Shown here piece after piece: positions 35,362 through 46,845 of a DNA stretch of 64,000 bases. The stretch is from Alteriqipengyuania halimionae (GTDB taxonomy: Bacteria > Pseudomonadota > Alphaproteobacteria > Sphingomonadales > Sphingomonadaceae). The stretch is taken from the NCBI RefSeq assembly GCF_009827575.1, contig NZ_WTYR01000001.1, positions 2,143,001 through 2,207,000 of the forward strand, in the 5' to 3' direction. How positions within the stretch are numbered: position 1 is the stretch's first letter; the number at the start of each line of letters is the position of its first letter. The notes below the pieces were generated by a model that saw only the letters and a program-made list of their open reading frames with translations, had not been told where the DNA came from and ran no database searches. A program made the position numbers and the translations under genes.

Positions 35362-36663
35362 ATGAAGACGGACAAATCCATTATCGCCGCGCTTGCGCTG
35401 ACCAGCGCGCTTTCGACCACGCCCGCTCTGGCCGGCGGTTTCTATGTGCAGGAGCAATCCGCCAAGGAGGCCGGGCGCGCCTATTCGGGCGAAGCGTCCG
35501 CTGCCGACAGTGCTGCGACCATTTTCTTCAATCCGGCCGGGATGACCGAGCTCGGCGGGATCACGATCGAAGGCGGCGGACAATTGCTGTTCGTCGATGC
35601 GAGGCAGGAGAACACCGGCAGCACCCGCACCTATCCGGGCGTCGCGGGCACCTTCCCCGTCACCGGCAGCGAGGGCGGCAATCCGTTCGACCAGCCGATC
35701 CCGGTCCCCAGCTTCTATGCCAGTGCGCAAGTGAGCGAACGGGTGTGGGTCGGCCTCGGGGTCAGCAGCCCGTTCGGCGTTTCCTCGGGGTATGAAGACG
35801 GGTTCTTCGGCCGCTACGATGCGCTCGACGCCGATCTCCTCACCCTCAACGTGCAGCCGAGCGTCGCGATCAAACTGTCGGACAATGTCTCGATCGGCGG
35901 CGGAGTCGATGTCCAGTACATCGACGCCACGCTCGCCAACGCGCTGCCCAACCCTTCGCCGGCCGCGCCCGATGGCCGGCTGGAAATCGGCGGCGACGAC
36001 ATTTCCGTCGGCTTCAACGTCGGCGCGCTGGTCAAGGCCGGTGCCGTGCGCTTCGGCGCGCACTACCGTTCGCAGGTGAAGCACACGCTCGAAGGCACGC
36101 TCGACGTGACAAATCTCGGCGGGCCGCTTGCCCCGCTCAACGGCGAGTACGATGCGACGACGCCGATCACCATGCCCGACATCTTTACGCTGTCGGCGGC
36201 GCTCGATCCCGGTGGCCGATGGCGCGGCTATGCCACGGCGCGGTTCTACGACTGGAGCGATTTCGATCGCCTCGATTTCGTCGCGCCCGGCTTCCCGCCG
36301 ACCAGCAGTCCCCAGAACTACGCCGACAGCATGTCGATCGCAGCGGGCGGCGAATACGATGTCTCGGAGAAGCTGACTTTGCGCGCCGGTACGATGTGGG
36401 ATGAAAGCCCTGTCGGCGACACCTTCCGTTCGACCCGCGTGCCCGATGGCGATCGTGTCTGGGCGAGCATGGGAGCGACCTACGCTCTCGGCGACCATCT
36501 GGCCGTGAACCTCGCCTACAGCCACGTCTTCGTTTCGAGCGAGCCGATCGCACGCACGAACGTGTATTACGGCGGCACCGCGGCGCAGACGACGACGGTT
36601 ACCCGGTCGAACAGCACCGGCAATGCCGATGTGCTGGCCTTCTCGATCGCCGCGACCTTCTAG
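35362..36663 (+). CDS. OmpP1/FadL-family outer-membrane transporter
   Basis: 433-aa outer-membrane beta-barrel for hydrophobic molecules such as long-chain fatty acids. The signal peptide ends TPALAGGFYVQE; the conserved N-terminal hatch contains SAADSAATIFFNPAGMTEL, where NPAGM is the FadL hallmark. The C-terminus ends in AFSIAATF. AGAAAG lies before the ATG, and a small palindrome (CACTT-TTT-AAGTG, 35312-35324) sits in the 129-bp divergent gap to the CorA-like gene and could be an operator. Confidence 0.95.
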   Translation: MKTDKSIIAALALTSALSTTPALAGGFYVQEQSAKEAGRAYSGEASAADSAATIFFNPAGMTELGGITIEGGGQLLFVDARQENTGSTRTYPGVAGTFPVTGSEGGNPFDQPIPVPSFYASAQVSERVWVGLGVSSPFGVSSGYEDGFFGRYDALDADLLTLNVQPSVAIKLSDNVSIGGGVDVQYIDATLANALPNPSPAAPDGRLEIGGDDISVGFNVGALVKAGAVRFGAHYRSQVKHTLEGTLDVTNLGGPLAPLNGEYDATTPITMPDIFTLSAALDPGGRWRGYATARFYDWSDFDRLDFVAPGFPPTSSPQNYADSMSIAAGGEYDVSEKLTLRAGTMWDESPVGDTFRSTRVPDGDRVWASMGATYALGDHLAVNLAYSHVFVSSEPIARTNVYYGGTAAQTTTVTRSNSTGNADVLAFSIAATF

Positions 36664-36665
36664 GC

Positions 36666-36698
36666 GCACGGCCTCACAGGCGTTTTCCTAAGCCGTGC
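36666..36698. repeat. Hairpin-forming inverted repeat after fadL-like gene
   Basis: GCACGGC (36666-36672) pairs with GCCGTGC (36692-36698) immediately after the FadL-like stop codon. The loop contains GTTTTCCT and no T-run follows, so termination is only possible. A third GCACGGC copy lies at about 36714. Confidence 0.35.
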
Positions 36699-36844
36699 AG
36701 ACCTGCTAGGGATGCACGGCATGCACCGGACTGTCGCAATCGTGCCATATCGCGCCCATATCGGCGCTGCGATGGCGTGCAGCCCACGCGATTTTTTCTC
36801 CTCTGGACTGTGTCACACCCGGTCCATGCTTCAGGTTTGAGCCT

Positions 36845-37990
36845 ATGAGTCTGAACGATATCCGTCCCTGGCGCACGATCGAACGCCGCCAGTCCCGCCA
36901 GATCATGGTCGGCAGCGTGCCGGTCGGCGGAGATGCGCCGATCACTGTGCAGACGATGACCAACACCCCGACCGAGGATGTCGGCGCCACGATCGACCAG
37001 ATCCGCCGCTGCGAGGATGCGGGCGCGGACATCATCCGCGTATCGTGCCCCACGGCCGATGCGACCGAACACTTCGACGAGATCGTGAAGGCGGCGACCA
37101 TCCCGATCGTCGCCGATATCCACTTCCACTACAAACGCGCATTGGAAGCCGCCGACAAGGGCGCGGCCTGCCTGCGGATCAATCCGGGCAATATCGGCTC
37201 AAGCGAACGCGTGGCCGAAGTCGTCCGCGCGGCGAAGGCCAATGGCTGCGCGATCCGCATCGGCGTCAATGCCGGCAGCCTCGAAAAGGACCTGCTCGAG
37301 AAGTACGGCGAGCCCTGCCCCGAAGCGCTGATCGAGAGCGCGCTCGATCACATCAAGCTGCTGGAGGACCACGACTTCCACGAATACAAGGTCGCGGTGA
37401 AGGCCAGCGACGTGTTCCTCGCCGTCGCCGCCTATCACGGGCTTGCCGAAGCGGTCGATTGCCCGCTCCATCTCGGCATCACCGAAGCGGGCGGGTTGAT
37501 CGGCGGGACGGTCAAGAGCTCGATCGGCATCGGCAACCTGCTGTGGGCCGGGATCGGCGACACGATCCGCGTGTCGCTGTCTGCCGAACCCGAAGAGGAA
37601 GTGCGCGTCGGCTTCGAAATCCTTAAAGCGCTGGGCCTCAGGACCCGCGGCGTCCGCGTCATCTCGTGCCCCAGTTGCGCGCGGCAGGGCTTCGACGTGA
37701 TCCGCACCGTGCAGGCGCTCGAAGAACGGCTCCAGCACATCAAGACACCGATGAGCCTCTCTGTGCTCGGCTGTGTCGTCAACGGACCCGGCGAAGCGCG
37801 CGAGACCGATATCGGCATCACCGGCGGTGGCAATGGCAAGCACATGGTCTACCTCTCGGGCGTCACCGATCACCACGTGCAGTCGGGCGACATGCTCGAT
37901 CACATCGTCGACCTCGTCGAACAGCGCGCCGCCCAGATCGAGGACGAAATGAGCGATGCCGGAAACGCCGATGCGGTAGCCGCCGAGTGA
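36845..37990 (+). CDS. ispG: 4-hydroxy-3-methylbut-2-enyl-diphosphate synthase (flavodoxin/ferredoxin)
   Basis: 381-aa iron-sulfur enzyme of the MEP isoprenoid pathway, converting MEcPP to HMBPP. The TIM barrel ([15 protein letters not shown] to [11 protein letters not shown]) is followed by the 4Fe-4S domain with C275, C278 (CPSCARQG) and C310, and the catalytic glutamate E317 in VVNGPGEA. The length fits the short bacterial form. The ribosome site is weak. Its stop overlaps the GTG start of the next gene. Confidence 0.97.
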   Translation: MSLNDIRPWRTIERRQSRQIMVGSVPVGGDAPITVQTMTNTPTEDVGATIDQIRRCEDAGADIIRVSCPTADATEHFDEIVKAATIPIVADIHFHYKRALEAADKGAACLRINPGNIGSSERVAEVVRAAKANGCAIRIGVNAGSLEKDLLEKYGEPCPEALIESALDHIKLLEDHDFHEYKVAVKASDVFLAVAAYHGLAEAVDCPLHLGITEAGGLIGGTVKSSIGIGNLLWAGIGDTIRVSLSAEPEEEVRVGFEILKALGLRTRGVRVISCPSCARQGFDVIRTVQALEERLQHIKTPMSLSVLGCVVNGPGEARETDIGITGGGNGKHMVYLSGVTDHHVQSGDMLDHIVDLVEQRAAQIEDEMSDAGNADAVAAE

Positions 37991-38487
37991 GGTTTGCGCC
38001 GACGCTGGCAGCGATCGCGCTTCTCAGCGGCTGCGCAAGCGTTCCGCCCGCATCCGCCTCGCGCCATCCCGAAGCGGCCAGCTACGACGCCTCTGCCGAC
38101 GCGATGGCCGAAGTCGATGCGGCGCTCGACAGGGCGGAAGGCAATGGCAAGCGGGTGATCGTCGCGCTCGGGGCGAACTGGTGCCACGACAGCCGTGCCT
38201 TTGCCGGATGGCTCGATACGCCACGTTTCCAGGCCCTGGCGAACCGCGCATTCGAGATCGTGTTCGTCGATGTCGGCAACCCGCAAGCGGGCGAAGGGCG
38301 CAACCTCGGGGTCGTCCGCCGCTTCGGGATCGATCCCGTCGAAGGCACGCCGACCGTGTTCGTCGTCGACGCCGAGGGCACGCTGCTCAATCCCGAAACC
38401 GCCCGCGGTTGGCGCAATGCCGCGAGCCGCAGCGAGGATGCGATTTATGCCGAACTCGAACGATACGCGCCGCCGCCGGGTGCTTGA
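37987..38487 (+). CDS. Thioredoxin-fold lipoprotein, GTG start coupled to ispG
   Basis: 166-aa predicted lipoprotein. The GTG at 37987 overlaps the ispG stop (GTGA) and directly precedes a lipoprotein signal, with lipobox LLSGC (Cys16). The thioredoxin-like domain has [19 protein letters not shown] with a single active-site Cys66 (CHDS, not CxxC), then [20 protein letters not shown] with the cis-Pro motif. With one Cys it cannot make a normal redox disulfide; it may be an isomerase-like or structural member. Translational coupling suggests co-expression with ispG. Confidence 0.8.
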   Translation: MRFAPTLAAIALLSGCASVPPASASRHPEAASYDASADAMAEVDAALDRAEGNGKRVIVALGANWCHDSRAFAGWLDTPRFQALANRAFEIVFVDVGNPQAGEGRNLGVVRRFGIDPVEGTPTVFVVDAEGTLLNPETARGWRNAASRSEDAIYAELERYAPPPGA

Positions 38488-38550
38488 CAGGTTTCGTCAG
38501 TGTCTTTTGATACACCTGGTGCGCAGGTTTGGGATCGAGGAGGCAAGACG

Positions 38551-38901
38551 ATGAAGATTGTGAAAGTTACAGGCCTCGCATTCGCGGTCGCACTGGCGGG
38601 ATGCAGTTCCGGTTTCGAGCAGGCTAAACAGGAAGCGATCGACAGCTGCATCAGCAGCGCTTCGGGACGCCTGACCGATGGCGAATGCACCTGCATGATC
38701 GACAAGGCGTTCGATTCGCTCGATGCGGAAGAGAAGGAACTTCTCGGCAAGATCGCCCAGACCGAAAAGGGCATCGATGACGAGGAACTGGCCGAGCGGA
38801 TCGGGGTGGATCGCAGCGAGATGCAAAGCACAATGCGCAGCGCGATGGGCAAGATCCGCGACACCCAGATCGCATCGGCCCGCCAGTGCATGGGTCAGTA
38901 G
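38551..38901 (+). CDS. Small cysteine-rich lipoprotein of unknown function
   Basis: 116-aa protein. The start at 38551 is fixed by a strong AGGAGG and opens a lipoprotein signal with LAGCSS (Cys18). The mature part is helical and acidic with cysteines in DSCISS, GECTCM and ARQCMG, which could form disulfides in the periplasm. No known domain recognised. It follows the thioredoxin-fold lipoprotein by 63 bp, so a functional link to that protein is conceivable but unproven. Confidence 0.75.
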   Translation: MKIVKVTGLAFAVALAGCSSGFEQAKQEAIDSCISSASGRLTDGECTCMIDKAFDSLDAEEKELLGKIAQTEKGIDDEELAERIGVDRSEMQSTMRSAMGKIRDTQIASARQCMGQ

Positions 38902-39026
38902 AGCACCGAGCATCGAAGGCTTCAGGGCACTGGACGCGCTGATCGGATGCTCGTTTCGGCGCAAGCGAGGCCGGGCGTATCGCGTTCAGTGTTTACTCAG
39001 CGTCCGCTCTGCTATGGTGCCGGTCT

Positions 39027-39734
39027 ATGGATCGACGCCAATTCATCGGAGCGGGAATAGCGCTGGGCACTGCCCTGGCGCTTCCCGCACGCCTTGCCGC
39101 GCAGACGGCGAGCCTCTCGGCGCGCGACCGCAAACTCTTCGCGATCGCCGAGGAAGGCCTCGCCAAGCACGGCAATATCCTGTGGCACCGCGATGTGGTC
39201 GGCGTCGCCGATTTCGGCGTGCACTCGGCGCATCCGCGGCTGCACTTCGTCGATTTCGACAACAACCGCGTCCGCTCCTACCTCTGCGCCCATGGCACCG
39301 GATCGGACCCGCAGCACGATGGCTGGCTCAAATGGTTTTCCAATGTCGAGGGTTCGAACGCCACCAGCCGCGGCGCCTATTTCACCCGCGGATGGTATGA
39401 GGGGCGCTACGGCGTCTCCATCCGCCTCGATGGACTCGACGACACCAATTCCAATGCGCTCGACCGGGCGATCGTCATGCACCAGGCTAGGTATGCGCGC
39501 GAAAGCCATGTCGAACGCTGGGGGCGGCTCGGACGCTCGAACGGCTGCTTCGCCATGGACCCGGCCGATTTCGACGAGGCGCGCCTGCATCTGGCCGGCG
39601 GCAAGCTGCTGCTCGCCGACAGCTATGGAATCGGCCACGATGGCGAAAAAGTGATCCCGCCCTGGCAGCAGGCCGAGATCCTGCAGGACGATCCGCCTCG
39701 CGACGAACAACGGGACAATCCCGGAGTGTACTGA
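39027..39734 (+). CDS. L,D-transpeptidase-like murein enzyme (YkuD_2 family)
   Basis: 235-aa exported protein. The N-terminus MDRRQFIGAGIALGTALALPARLAAQ resembles a Tat signal with RR. The catalytic domain belongs to the murein L,D-transpeptidase catalytic group: HGTGSDPQHDGWLKWFSN, SRGAYFTRGWYEGRYGVSI and the catalytic Cys in GRSNGCFAM. It should act on peptidoglycan in the periplasm. It is convergent with a second, classical L,D-transpeptidase gene 29 bp away. Confidence 0.88.
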   Translation: MDRRQFIGAGIALGTALALPARLAAQTASLSARDRKLFAIAEEGLAKHGNILWHRDVVGVADFGVHSAHPRLHFVDFDNNRVRSYLCAHGTGSDPQHDGWLKWFSNVEGSNATSRGAYFTRGWYEGRYGVSIRLDGLDDTNSNALDRAIVMHQARYARESHVERWGRLGRSNGCFAMDPADFDEARLHLAGGKLLLADSYGIGHDGEKVIPPWQQAEILQDDPPRDEQRDNPGVY

Positions 39735-39763
39735 CGAGGGATGGCCGCCCGGCGGCCGGGAAA

Positions 39764-41140
39764 CTAGGCTCCCGGCTGCTCGATCGCGACCACTTCCTCA
39801 TCGGTTTCGCGCGCGCGATTGCCGACGCGGGCGGCATCGAGGCTGGCGAGGACCGGCGCATCGCGATCATAGATATCGCCGAACGTCTTCATCTTGCCGT
39901 CCACATCGGTGCCCATGGTGAAATAGGTGATGTAAACCGGCCATTTCCGCTCGAGCGCGACCTTGGTGTATTTGCCCGAGGCCGCGATTTCGATCGCTTC
40001 TTCCTTGGTCGCGCCCTTGCCGGCGATCGCCATCGTGATCGCGAGTTCGTCGGCATGTTCGGTGCGGATGCAGCCATGGCTCAGCGCGCGCATGTCGCGC
40101 CCGAACAAGCTCTTGGCAGGCGTATCGTGGATGAAGATCGCGTGAGGATTAGGCATGTCGAGCTTCATCCGCCCGAGCGAATTGCCCGCGCCCGGCTGCT
40201 GGACAACCGTAATAAAGCCATTCTCGCTTTTGGAAGCGGTGTAGCCATTGGCCTTGGCCCAACCCGGATTTCCGAGCACCTTCGCGCCCAGGCCTTCGCC
40301 CTTCACGATCGATTGCGGCACCGTCCAGGTCGGATTGAATACCACACCCTGAACCGTTTCGGCCAGCTGCGGAGTGGCGGTGCGGCCGGGCTTGCCGACA
40401 ATCGTCCGGTAATTGAACAGCACCTTGTCGCCGACTGTAACGCGCAATTTGTATTCGGGCACGTTCGTAAGGAGATAGAACCGGCCGAGATCGCGCGGCA
40501 ACCAGCGCCAGCGATCGAGGTTCGCCCTGATCAGCTTGCGCTTCTTTGCATCCTTGGTCTTTGCCAGTTCGGCCTTGAGTGCGGCATAATCGCGATGCTC
40601 GGGCGCAAGCTTGGCCAGTTCTCCGGCGATATCGCCGCTTTCAAGCGCGGCTTCCATGACCGTGAAGGTGGGGATGAGATCGGGATCGGGATCGACCACG
40701 AACCACTGGCGACGTGCATCCATCGGGGTGCGTCCGTCGCGCAGGTCCTCGACCAGATATACGAACACCTTGCTCGCCAGCGCGTTGAGTTCATCGCCCG
40801 GTCCGGCATCGATCGCCGCGCCCAGTTCGAGCGGGAAGTAGTCCGACGGCATCAGGCCTTCATCGCCGATCCCCTCTACCACGGTGAGCAGCGCGCGCGC
40901 ATCGGCCTGCGACCATTCGCCGACCGGATTGGGATCGGCTTCGGGCGGGATTTCCTGCACCACCGCCTGAGATGTTTCTTCGATGTCGGGGGCATCCTGG
41001 CCTGTCTGCTGAACGGCCTTCGGGGCAGGAGCGGCTTGCTGGGGCAGCACGTTTTCCGGCTCGGCGGTTTGCGCGGCAAGCGTCGCGGGAAGTGCAAGCG
41101 CCATGGCGGCACCGAAGGAAAGGGCGGATTTCAAAGTCAT
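39764..41140 (-). CDS. L,D-transpeptidase, YcbB/LdtD-like
   Basis: 458-aa periplasmic cross-linking or anchoring enzyme. Signal peptide (residues 1-23, ending TLAAQ), a Gln/Pro/Glu-rich linker, a scaffold/peptidoglycan-binding part, and a C-terminal YkuD domain with PNPHAIFIHDTPAKSLF and the catalytic SHGCIR. Long insertions around YRTIVGKPGRTATP are typical of the YcbB group. The ATG at 41140 was chosen because it opens the signal peptide; upstream in-frame codons encode no signal. Divergent from the EamA gene. Confidence 0.92.
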   Translation of the reverse strand: MTLKSALSFGAAMALALPATLAAQTAEPENVLPQQAAPAPKAVQQTGQDAPDIEETSQAVVQEIPPEADPNPVGEWSQADARALLTVVEGIGDEGLMPSDYFPLELGAAIDAGPGDELNALASKVFVYLVEDLRDGRTPMDARRQWFVVDPDPDLIPTFTVMEAALESGDIAGELAKLAPEHRDYAALKAELAKTKDAKKRKLIRANLDRWRWLPRDLGRFYLLTNVPEYKLRVTVGDKVLFNYRTIVGKPGRTATPQLAETVQGVVFNPTWTVPQSIVKGEGLGAKVLGNPGWAKANGYTASKSENGFITVVQQPGAGNSLGRMKLDMPNPHAIFIHDTPAKSLFGRDMRALSHGCIRTEHADELAITMAIAGKGATKEEAIEIAASGKYTKVALERKWPVYITYFTMGTDVDGKMKTFGDIYDRDAPVLASLDAARVGNRARETDEEVVAIEQPGA

Positions 41141-41272
41141 AATGGGTCCCCGAGGCAGGCACACCGATGCCTGAATATGGCCCCTGTATAGCACCCCACT
41201 TGCTGTCGCGGAACTGAATTGGCGCGGACGGCGCGCTTGTGCCACTGCATTTCGCCGCGCATGGGACACGCG

Positions 41273-42160
41273 ATGTCGTTACGCGCGCCTCATTTGTTTC
41301 CCGTCTTCGCCGCGCTGGCCGGCGTCGCCTGCCTCTCGCTGATGGACGCCTTCATGAAGAGCGCGGCGCTCGCGATCGGGGCCTATAGCGCGGCGACACT
41401 ACGCTATGCGCTCGGGTTTGCGATGGCGACACCGGTCTGGCTTGCGGCCGGGGGCCGATGGCCCGGGCGGACCGCGCGACGGTTTCATGTAATCCGCGGT
41501 TTCGTGACCGCATTCATGTCGCTGACCTTCTTCTACGCGCTCACCAAGCTGCCGATCGCCGAAGCGATTGCGATCTCGTTCTTTGCGCCGATCATCTCGC
41601 TTTATCTTGCCGCGCTGATCCTGAAGGAGAGTGTCCGGCGCGAAGCGATCTGGGCCGCTCTGCTGGGGCTTGCCGGAACGCTGGTGATCGTCGGCGGACG
41701 CATCGGGCGCGAGCGGATGACCGAGGATGCCGCCTGGGGTCTCGCTGCAATCGGGGTCTCCGCCCTGCTTTATGCCTATAACCTGGTGCTCGGTCGCCAG
41801 CAGGCGCAGGTCGCGGGCCCACTCGAGATTTCCGCCTTCCATAGCGGGGTGGGCGGACTCGTTCTCGCGCTGGGTGCCCCGTTTTTTCTCAGTCTGCCGG
41901 CGCCCCCGGTGTGGACCGATCTCGCCTGCGCCGCGCTGCTGACTGTGGTCGGCGCTGCCGCGCTTGCCTGGGCCTACGCTCGAGAGGAGGCACAGGTGCT
42001 TGTTCCGATGGAATATTCGGGATTTATCTGGGCGAGCATCTTCGGATGGCTCTTCTTTCGCGAGGCCGTTCCGCCGACCACGATCGCAGGCGTAGCCTTG
42101 ATCGTGACGGGCTGCTGGATCGCGACACGGCGCAAGCGGCCCGAACAGGCGCTTGTCTAA
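41273..42160 (+). CDS. DMT-superfamily (EamA) transporter
   Basis: 295-aa inner-membrane protein with about ten transmembrane helices arranged as two EamA repeats. The first includes [24 protein letters not shown] and [21 protein letters not shown]; the second ends with [22 protein letters not shown]. Such proteins export or import small metabolites; the substrate is unknown. Start 41273 is the better of two nearby ATGs (the other 41261). Confidence 0.9.
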   Translation: MSLRAPHLFPVFAALAGVACLSLMDAFMKSAALAIGAYSAATLRYALGFAMATPVWLAAGGRWPGRTARRFHVIRGFVTAFMSLTFFYALTKLPIAEAIAISFFAPIISLYLAALILKESVRREAIWAALLGLAGTLVIVGGRIGRERMTEDAAWGLAAIGVSALLYAYNLVLGRQQAQVAGPLEISAFHSGVGGLVLALGAPFFLSLPAPPVWTDLACAALLTVVGAAALAWAYAREEAQVLVPMEYSGFIWASIFGWLFFREAVPPTTIAGVALIVTGCWIATRRKRPEQALV

Positions 42161-42281
42161 ACCGGAACAAAAGGGCTCTCCCCTTGATTTTCTAGGTGAC
42201 TGCGCGCATCGCGCAGCCACACATTTCCGCCGCTTTCGCCCCTCGCGCGAGCGCAAGATTACATACAGGGAAACAACACGC

Positions 42282-44953
<2,672 letters not shown>

Positions 44954-44954
<1 letters not shown>

Positions 44955-45724
44955 TGTTCGATTTCTCCCGGATCAAGGTCACGTTCGGGGCGCAGGACAG
45001 TTTCCTTGCGCCCACGACGCCTGCCCCTGCGCCGAGAGAGCCCGAGCCGGGCAGCGATCCGATGGCGGATCCGACCAAACTGGCGAAAATCGGCGACCAA
45101 GTGCGCGAGAGGCTACGCGCCAATCCGAAAGCGGAGGATCTGGGCGGCGACAAAGCCGACCTGTTCCGCGTCCCGGGTTTTCTGACGCCCGACGAATGCC
45201 GCCGGATTTGCGAGGCGATCGATCGCAAGGTCGGCCCATCGACCCTGTTCAAGGGAACCGAGGTGAACGGGTTTCGCACAAGCTCGACGCATTATTTCGA
45301 TCGCGAAGCACCCGAAACGCTCGCGCTCGAGCAGAAGATCGATGCGGTTCTCGGCCTAGACCACAGCTATGCCGAAACGACGCAGGGCCAGCGCTACGAA
45401 GTCGGCCAGCAGTTCAAGCACCACTTCGACTACTTCTTCGAAAGTCAGGAATACTGGCAAACCGAACGCCGCCGCGGTGGGCAACGCACATGGACCGCGA
45501 TGGTCTTCCTCAACCAGCCCGAAGCCGGCGGCGAGACCGATTTCAAGGAGCTCGAGCTCCCGATCCCGCCCGAAACTGGTACGCTCGTTACCTGGAACAA
45601 TATGGGGCGCGACGGCCTTCCCAACGCCAACACGTTCCACGCCGGAACCCCGGTCGTAAAGGGGAGCAAATACGTGATCACCCAATGGTACAGGCAGGAA
45701 CCCTGGAGCCTGTCGATGCGCTGA
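44954..45724 (+). CDS. 2-oxoglutarate/Fe(II) dioxygenase, prolyl-4-hydroxylase-like
   Basis: 256-aa double-stranded beta-helix enzyme. Iron ligands H157 and D159 (HHFDYF) and H229 (FHAGTPVVKG), with K239 placed to bind 2-oxoglutarate, follow the P4H pattern; an N-terminal region RVPGFLTPDECRRICEAID is also typical. The ATG overlaps the acnA stop by one base (TGATG), so it is coupled to aconitase, whose product leads to 2-oxoglutarate. Its protein substrate is unknown. Followed by a strong bidirectional terminator. Confidence 0.9.
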
Positions 45725-45753
45725 GCGCGCGACGCAACTTGCAGCTGACAAAC

Positions 45754-45782
45754 AAAAGGCCGGGATCGCTCCCGGCCTTTTT
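45754..45782. terminator. Bidirectional Rho-independent terminator
   Basis: A 12-bp stem (AAAAGGCCGGGA / TCCCGGCCTTTT) with a TCGC loop ends in a five-T run on the plus strand and has A4 before it, giving a T-run on the minus strand too. It separates the dioxygenase gene from the convergent PEP-CTERM gene. Confidence 0.93.
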
Positions 45783-45805
45783 GCATCTGGATCGGCTGAG
45801 GCAGC

Positions 45806-46654
45806 TCAATCCATATCGAAGCACACGGCGACCTTGCGGCGACGGCGGCGCTGCAGCCCGACCATGCTCAACGCGGCAAGGCCGAACAGGCCCATCATGC
45901 CCGGCTCGGGCACCGGAGTCGGCGGCGGAGGAGGCGTGCAATTGCCCGAGGTCGTGCAGGGCGGCGGAGGAGGAGGGGGCGGCGGCGGCGGAGGCGGCGT
46001 GCAACCGCTGGTCATGCAGCCGCCGCTGGTCGAGACGTTGCCCGTCTGCTCCTGCTCTTGCTCCTGGCCCTGTTCCTGATCCTGGTTTTGTTCCTGATCC
46101 TGGTTTTGCTCTTGTTGCTGTTCCTGCTGCTGATCTTGTTGTTGATCCTGCTGCTGGTCCTGGCTCTGCTCATTCGAGTTATCGATATCGATATCGATAT
46201 TGACGCCATCGCCCTGGCCAAGATCATTGTTGACGACGACGCTGCCGCCACCGCTCGATCCCAGGAAGCCGCCGAAGAAGCCGCCGCCGAAGCCTCCACC
46301 GCCGGACGATCCACCGACAATGATCGGGGTGCTGCTGCCGCCGCTTGCAGGCATGGCTCGGCTACGCGGCACAGGCGTTTCATAGGGCACCAGGATGACC
46401 TGCGTTTCGGGTTCAGGATCGCGGGGCGGAATGGCACGTGCGCGCGGCGGAGGCGCGGCTTTCTTCGGCACGGTACGGGCGCGCTTGATCGGGCGCTTTA
46501 CCTGCTTGACCTGCTTGACCTTCTGGCCCTTCACGGATTTGTAGGAGGGCGCATCGGTGGCGGGCGCTTCCGCAACATGCACGGCACCGCCGCCGACGAG
46601 TGCACCGCCCGCAGCTGCCGCCGCCAGTTTCGCCAAGGCCATTTTTACCGACAT
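45806..46654 (-). CDS. PEP-CTERM-anchored low-complexity protein
   Basis: 282-aa exported protein. After a weak N-terminal signal-like segment (KLAAAAAGGALVGGGAV) come a Lys/Arg/Pro-rich part (40-100), a Gly-rich stretch (112-137), a Gln/Glu/Asp tract (about 161-203), a Cys-flanked poly-Pro run (220-232, CTPP...PPCTTSGNCT) and a PEP-CTERM sorting signal: VPEP (248-251), hydrophobic helix (252-268) and RRRRRK (269-274). Unusually eight residues (VAVCFDMD) follow the Arg block. Exosortase would process it; none is in this window. GAGGATAGT before ATG 46654 decides the start. Possibly an extracellular matrix protein. Confidence 0.85.
   Translation of the reverse strand: MSVKMALAKLAAAAAGGALVGGGAVHVAEAPATDAPSYKSVKGQKVKQVKQVKRPIKRARTVPKKAAPPPRARAIPPRDPEPETQVILVPYETPVPRSRAMPASGGSSTPIIVGGSSGGGGFGGGFFGGFLGSSGGGSVVVNNDLGQGDGVNIDIDIDNSNEQSQDQQQDQQQDQQQEQQQEQNQDQEQNQDQEQGQEQEQEQTGNVSTSGGCMTSGCTPPPPPPPPPPPPPCTTSGNCTPPPPPTPVPEPGMMGLFGLAALSMVGLQRRRRRKVAVCFDMD
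46046..46174 (-). repeat. In-frame short tandem repeat encoding Gln/Glu/Asp tract
   Basis: Imperfect short repeats (CAG/CAA-rich units with GAT or GAG, read on the minus strand) encode the Q/E/D tract of the PEP-CTERM protein. Units of 9 to 18 bases recur several times; an adjacent ATCGATATCGAT stretch encodes alternating Ile-Asp. Such tracts are prone to copy-number change by slippage. Confidence 0.8.
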
Positions 46655-46845
46655 ACTATCCTCGTACTTTCCGCGAGGCTCGAATCGGCATGAACCGACC
46701 AAGCCTTGTTAGGTCATGGATCAGAAAGACAAAGTAAACGCACACGCGCAATTGCGTTAACCTTGCCATTTCGTCCCGATCCGGGATTCAGACCCCAAGC
46801 GACAGCGCCATAGCAGGCTTCGTCCCAAATTGGTACGATTTTCGC

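Noticed and set aside
46046-46174. Possible CRISPR-like or minisatellite array
   Set aside because: The repeats are short, contiguous and in frame within the PEP-CTERM gene; there are no unique spacers and no cas genes.
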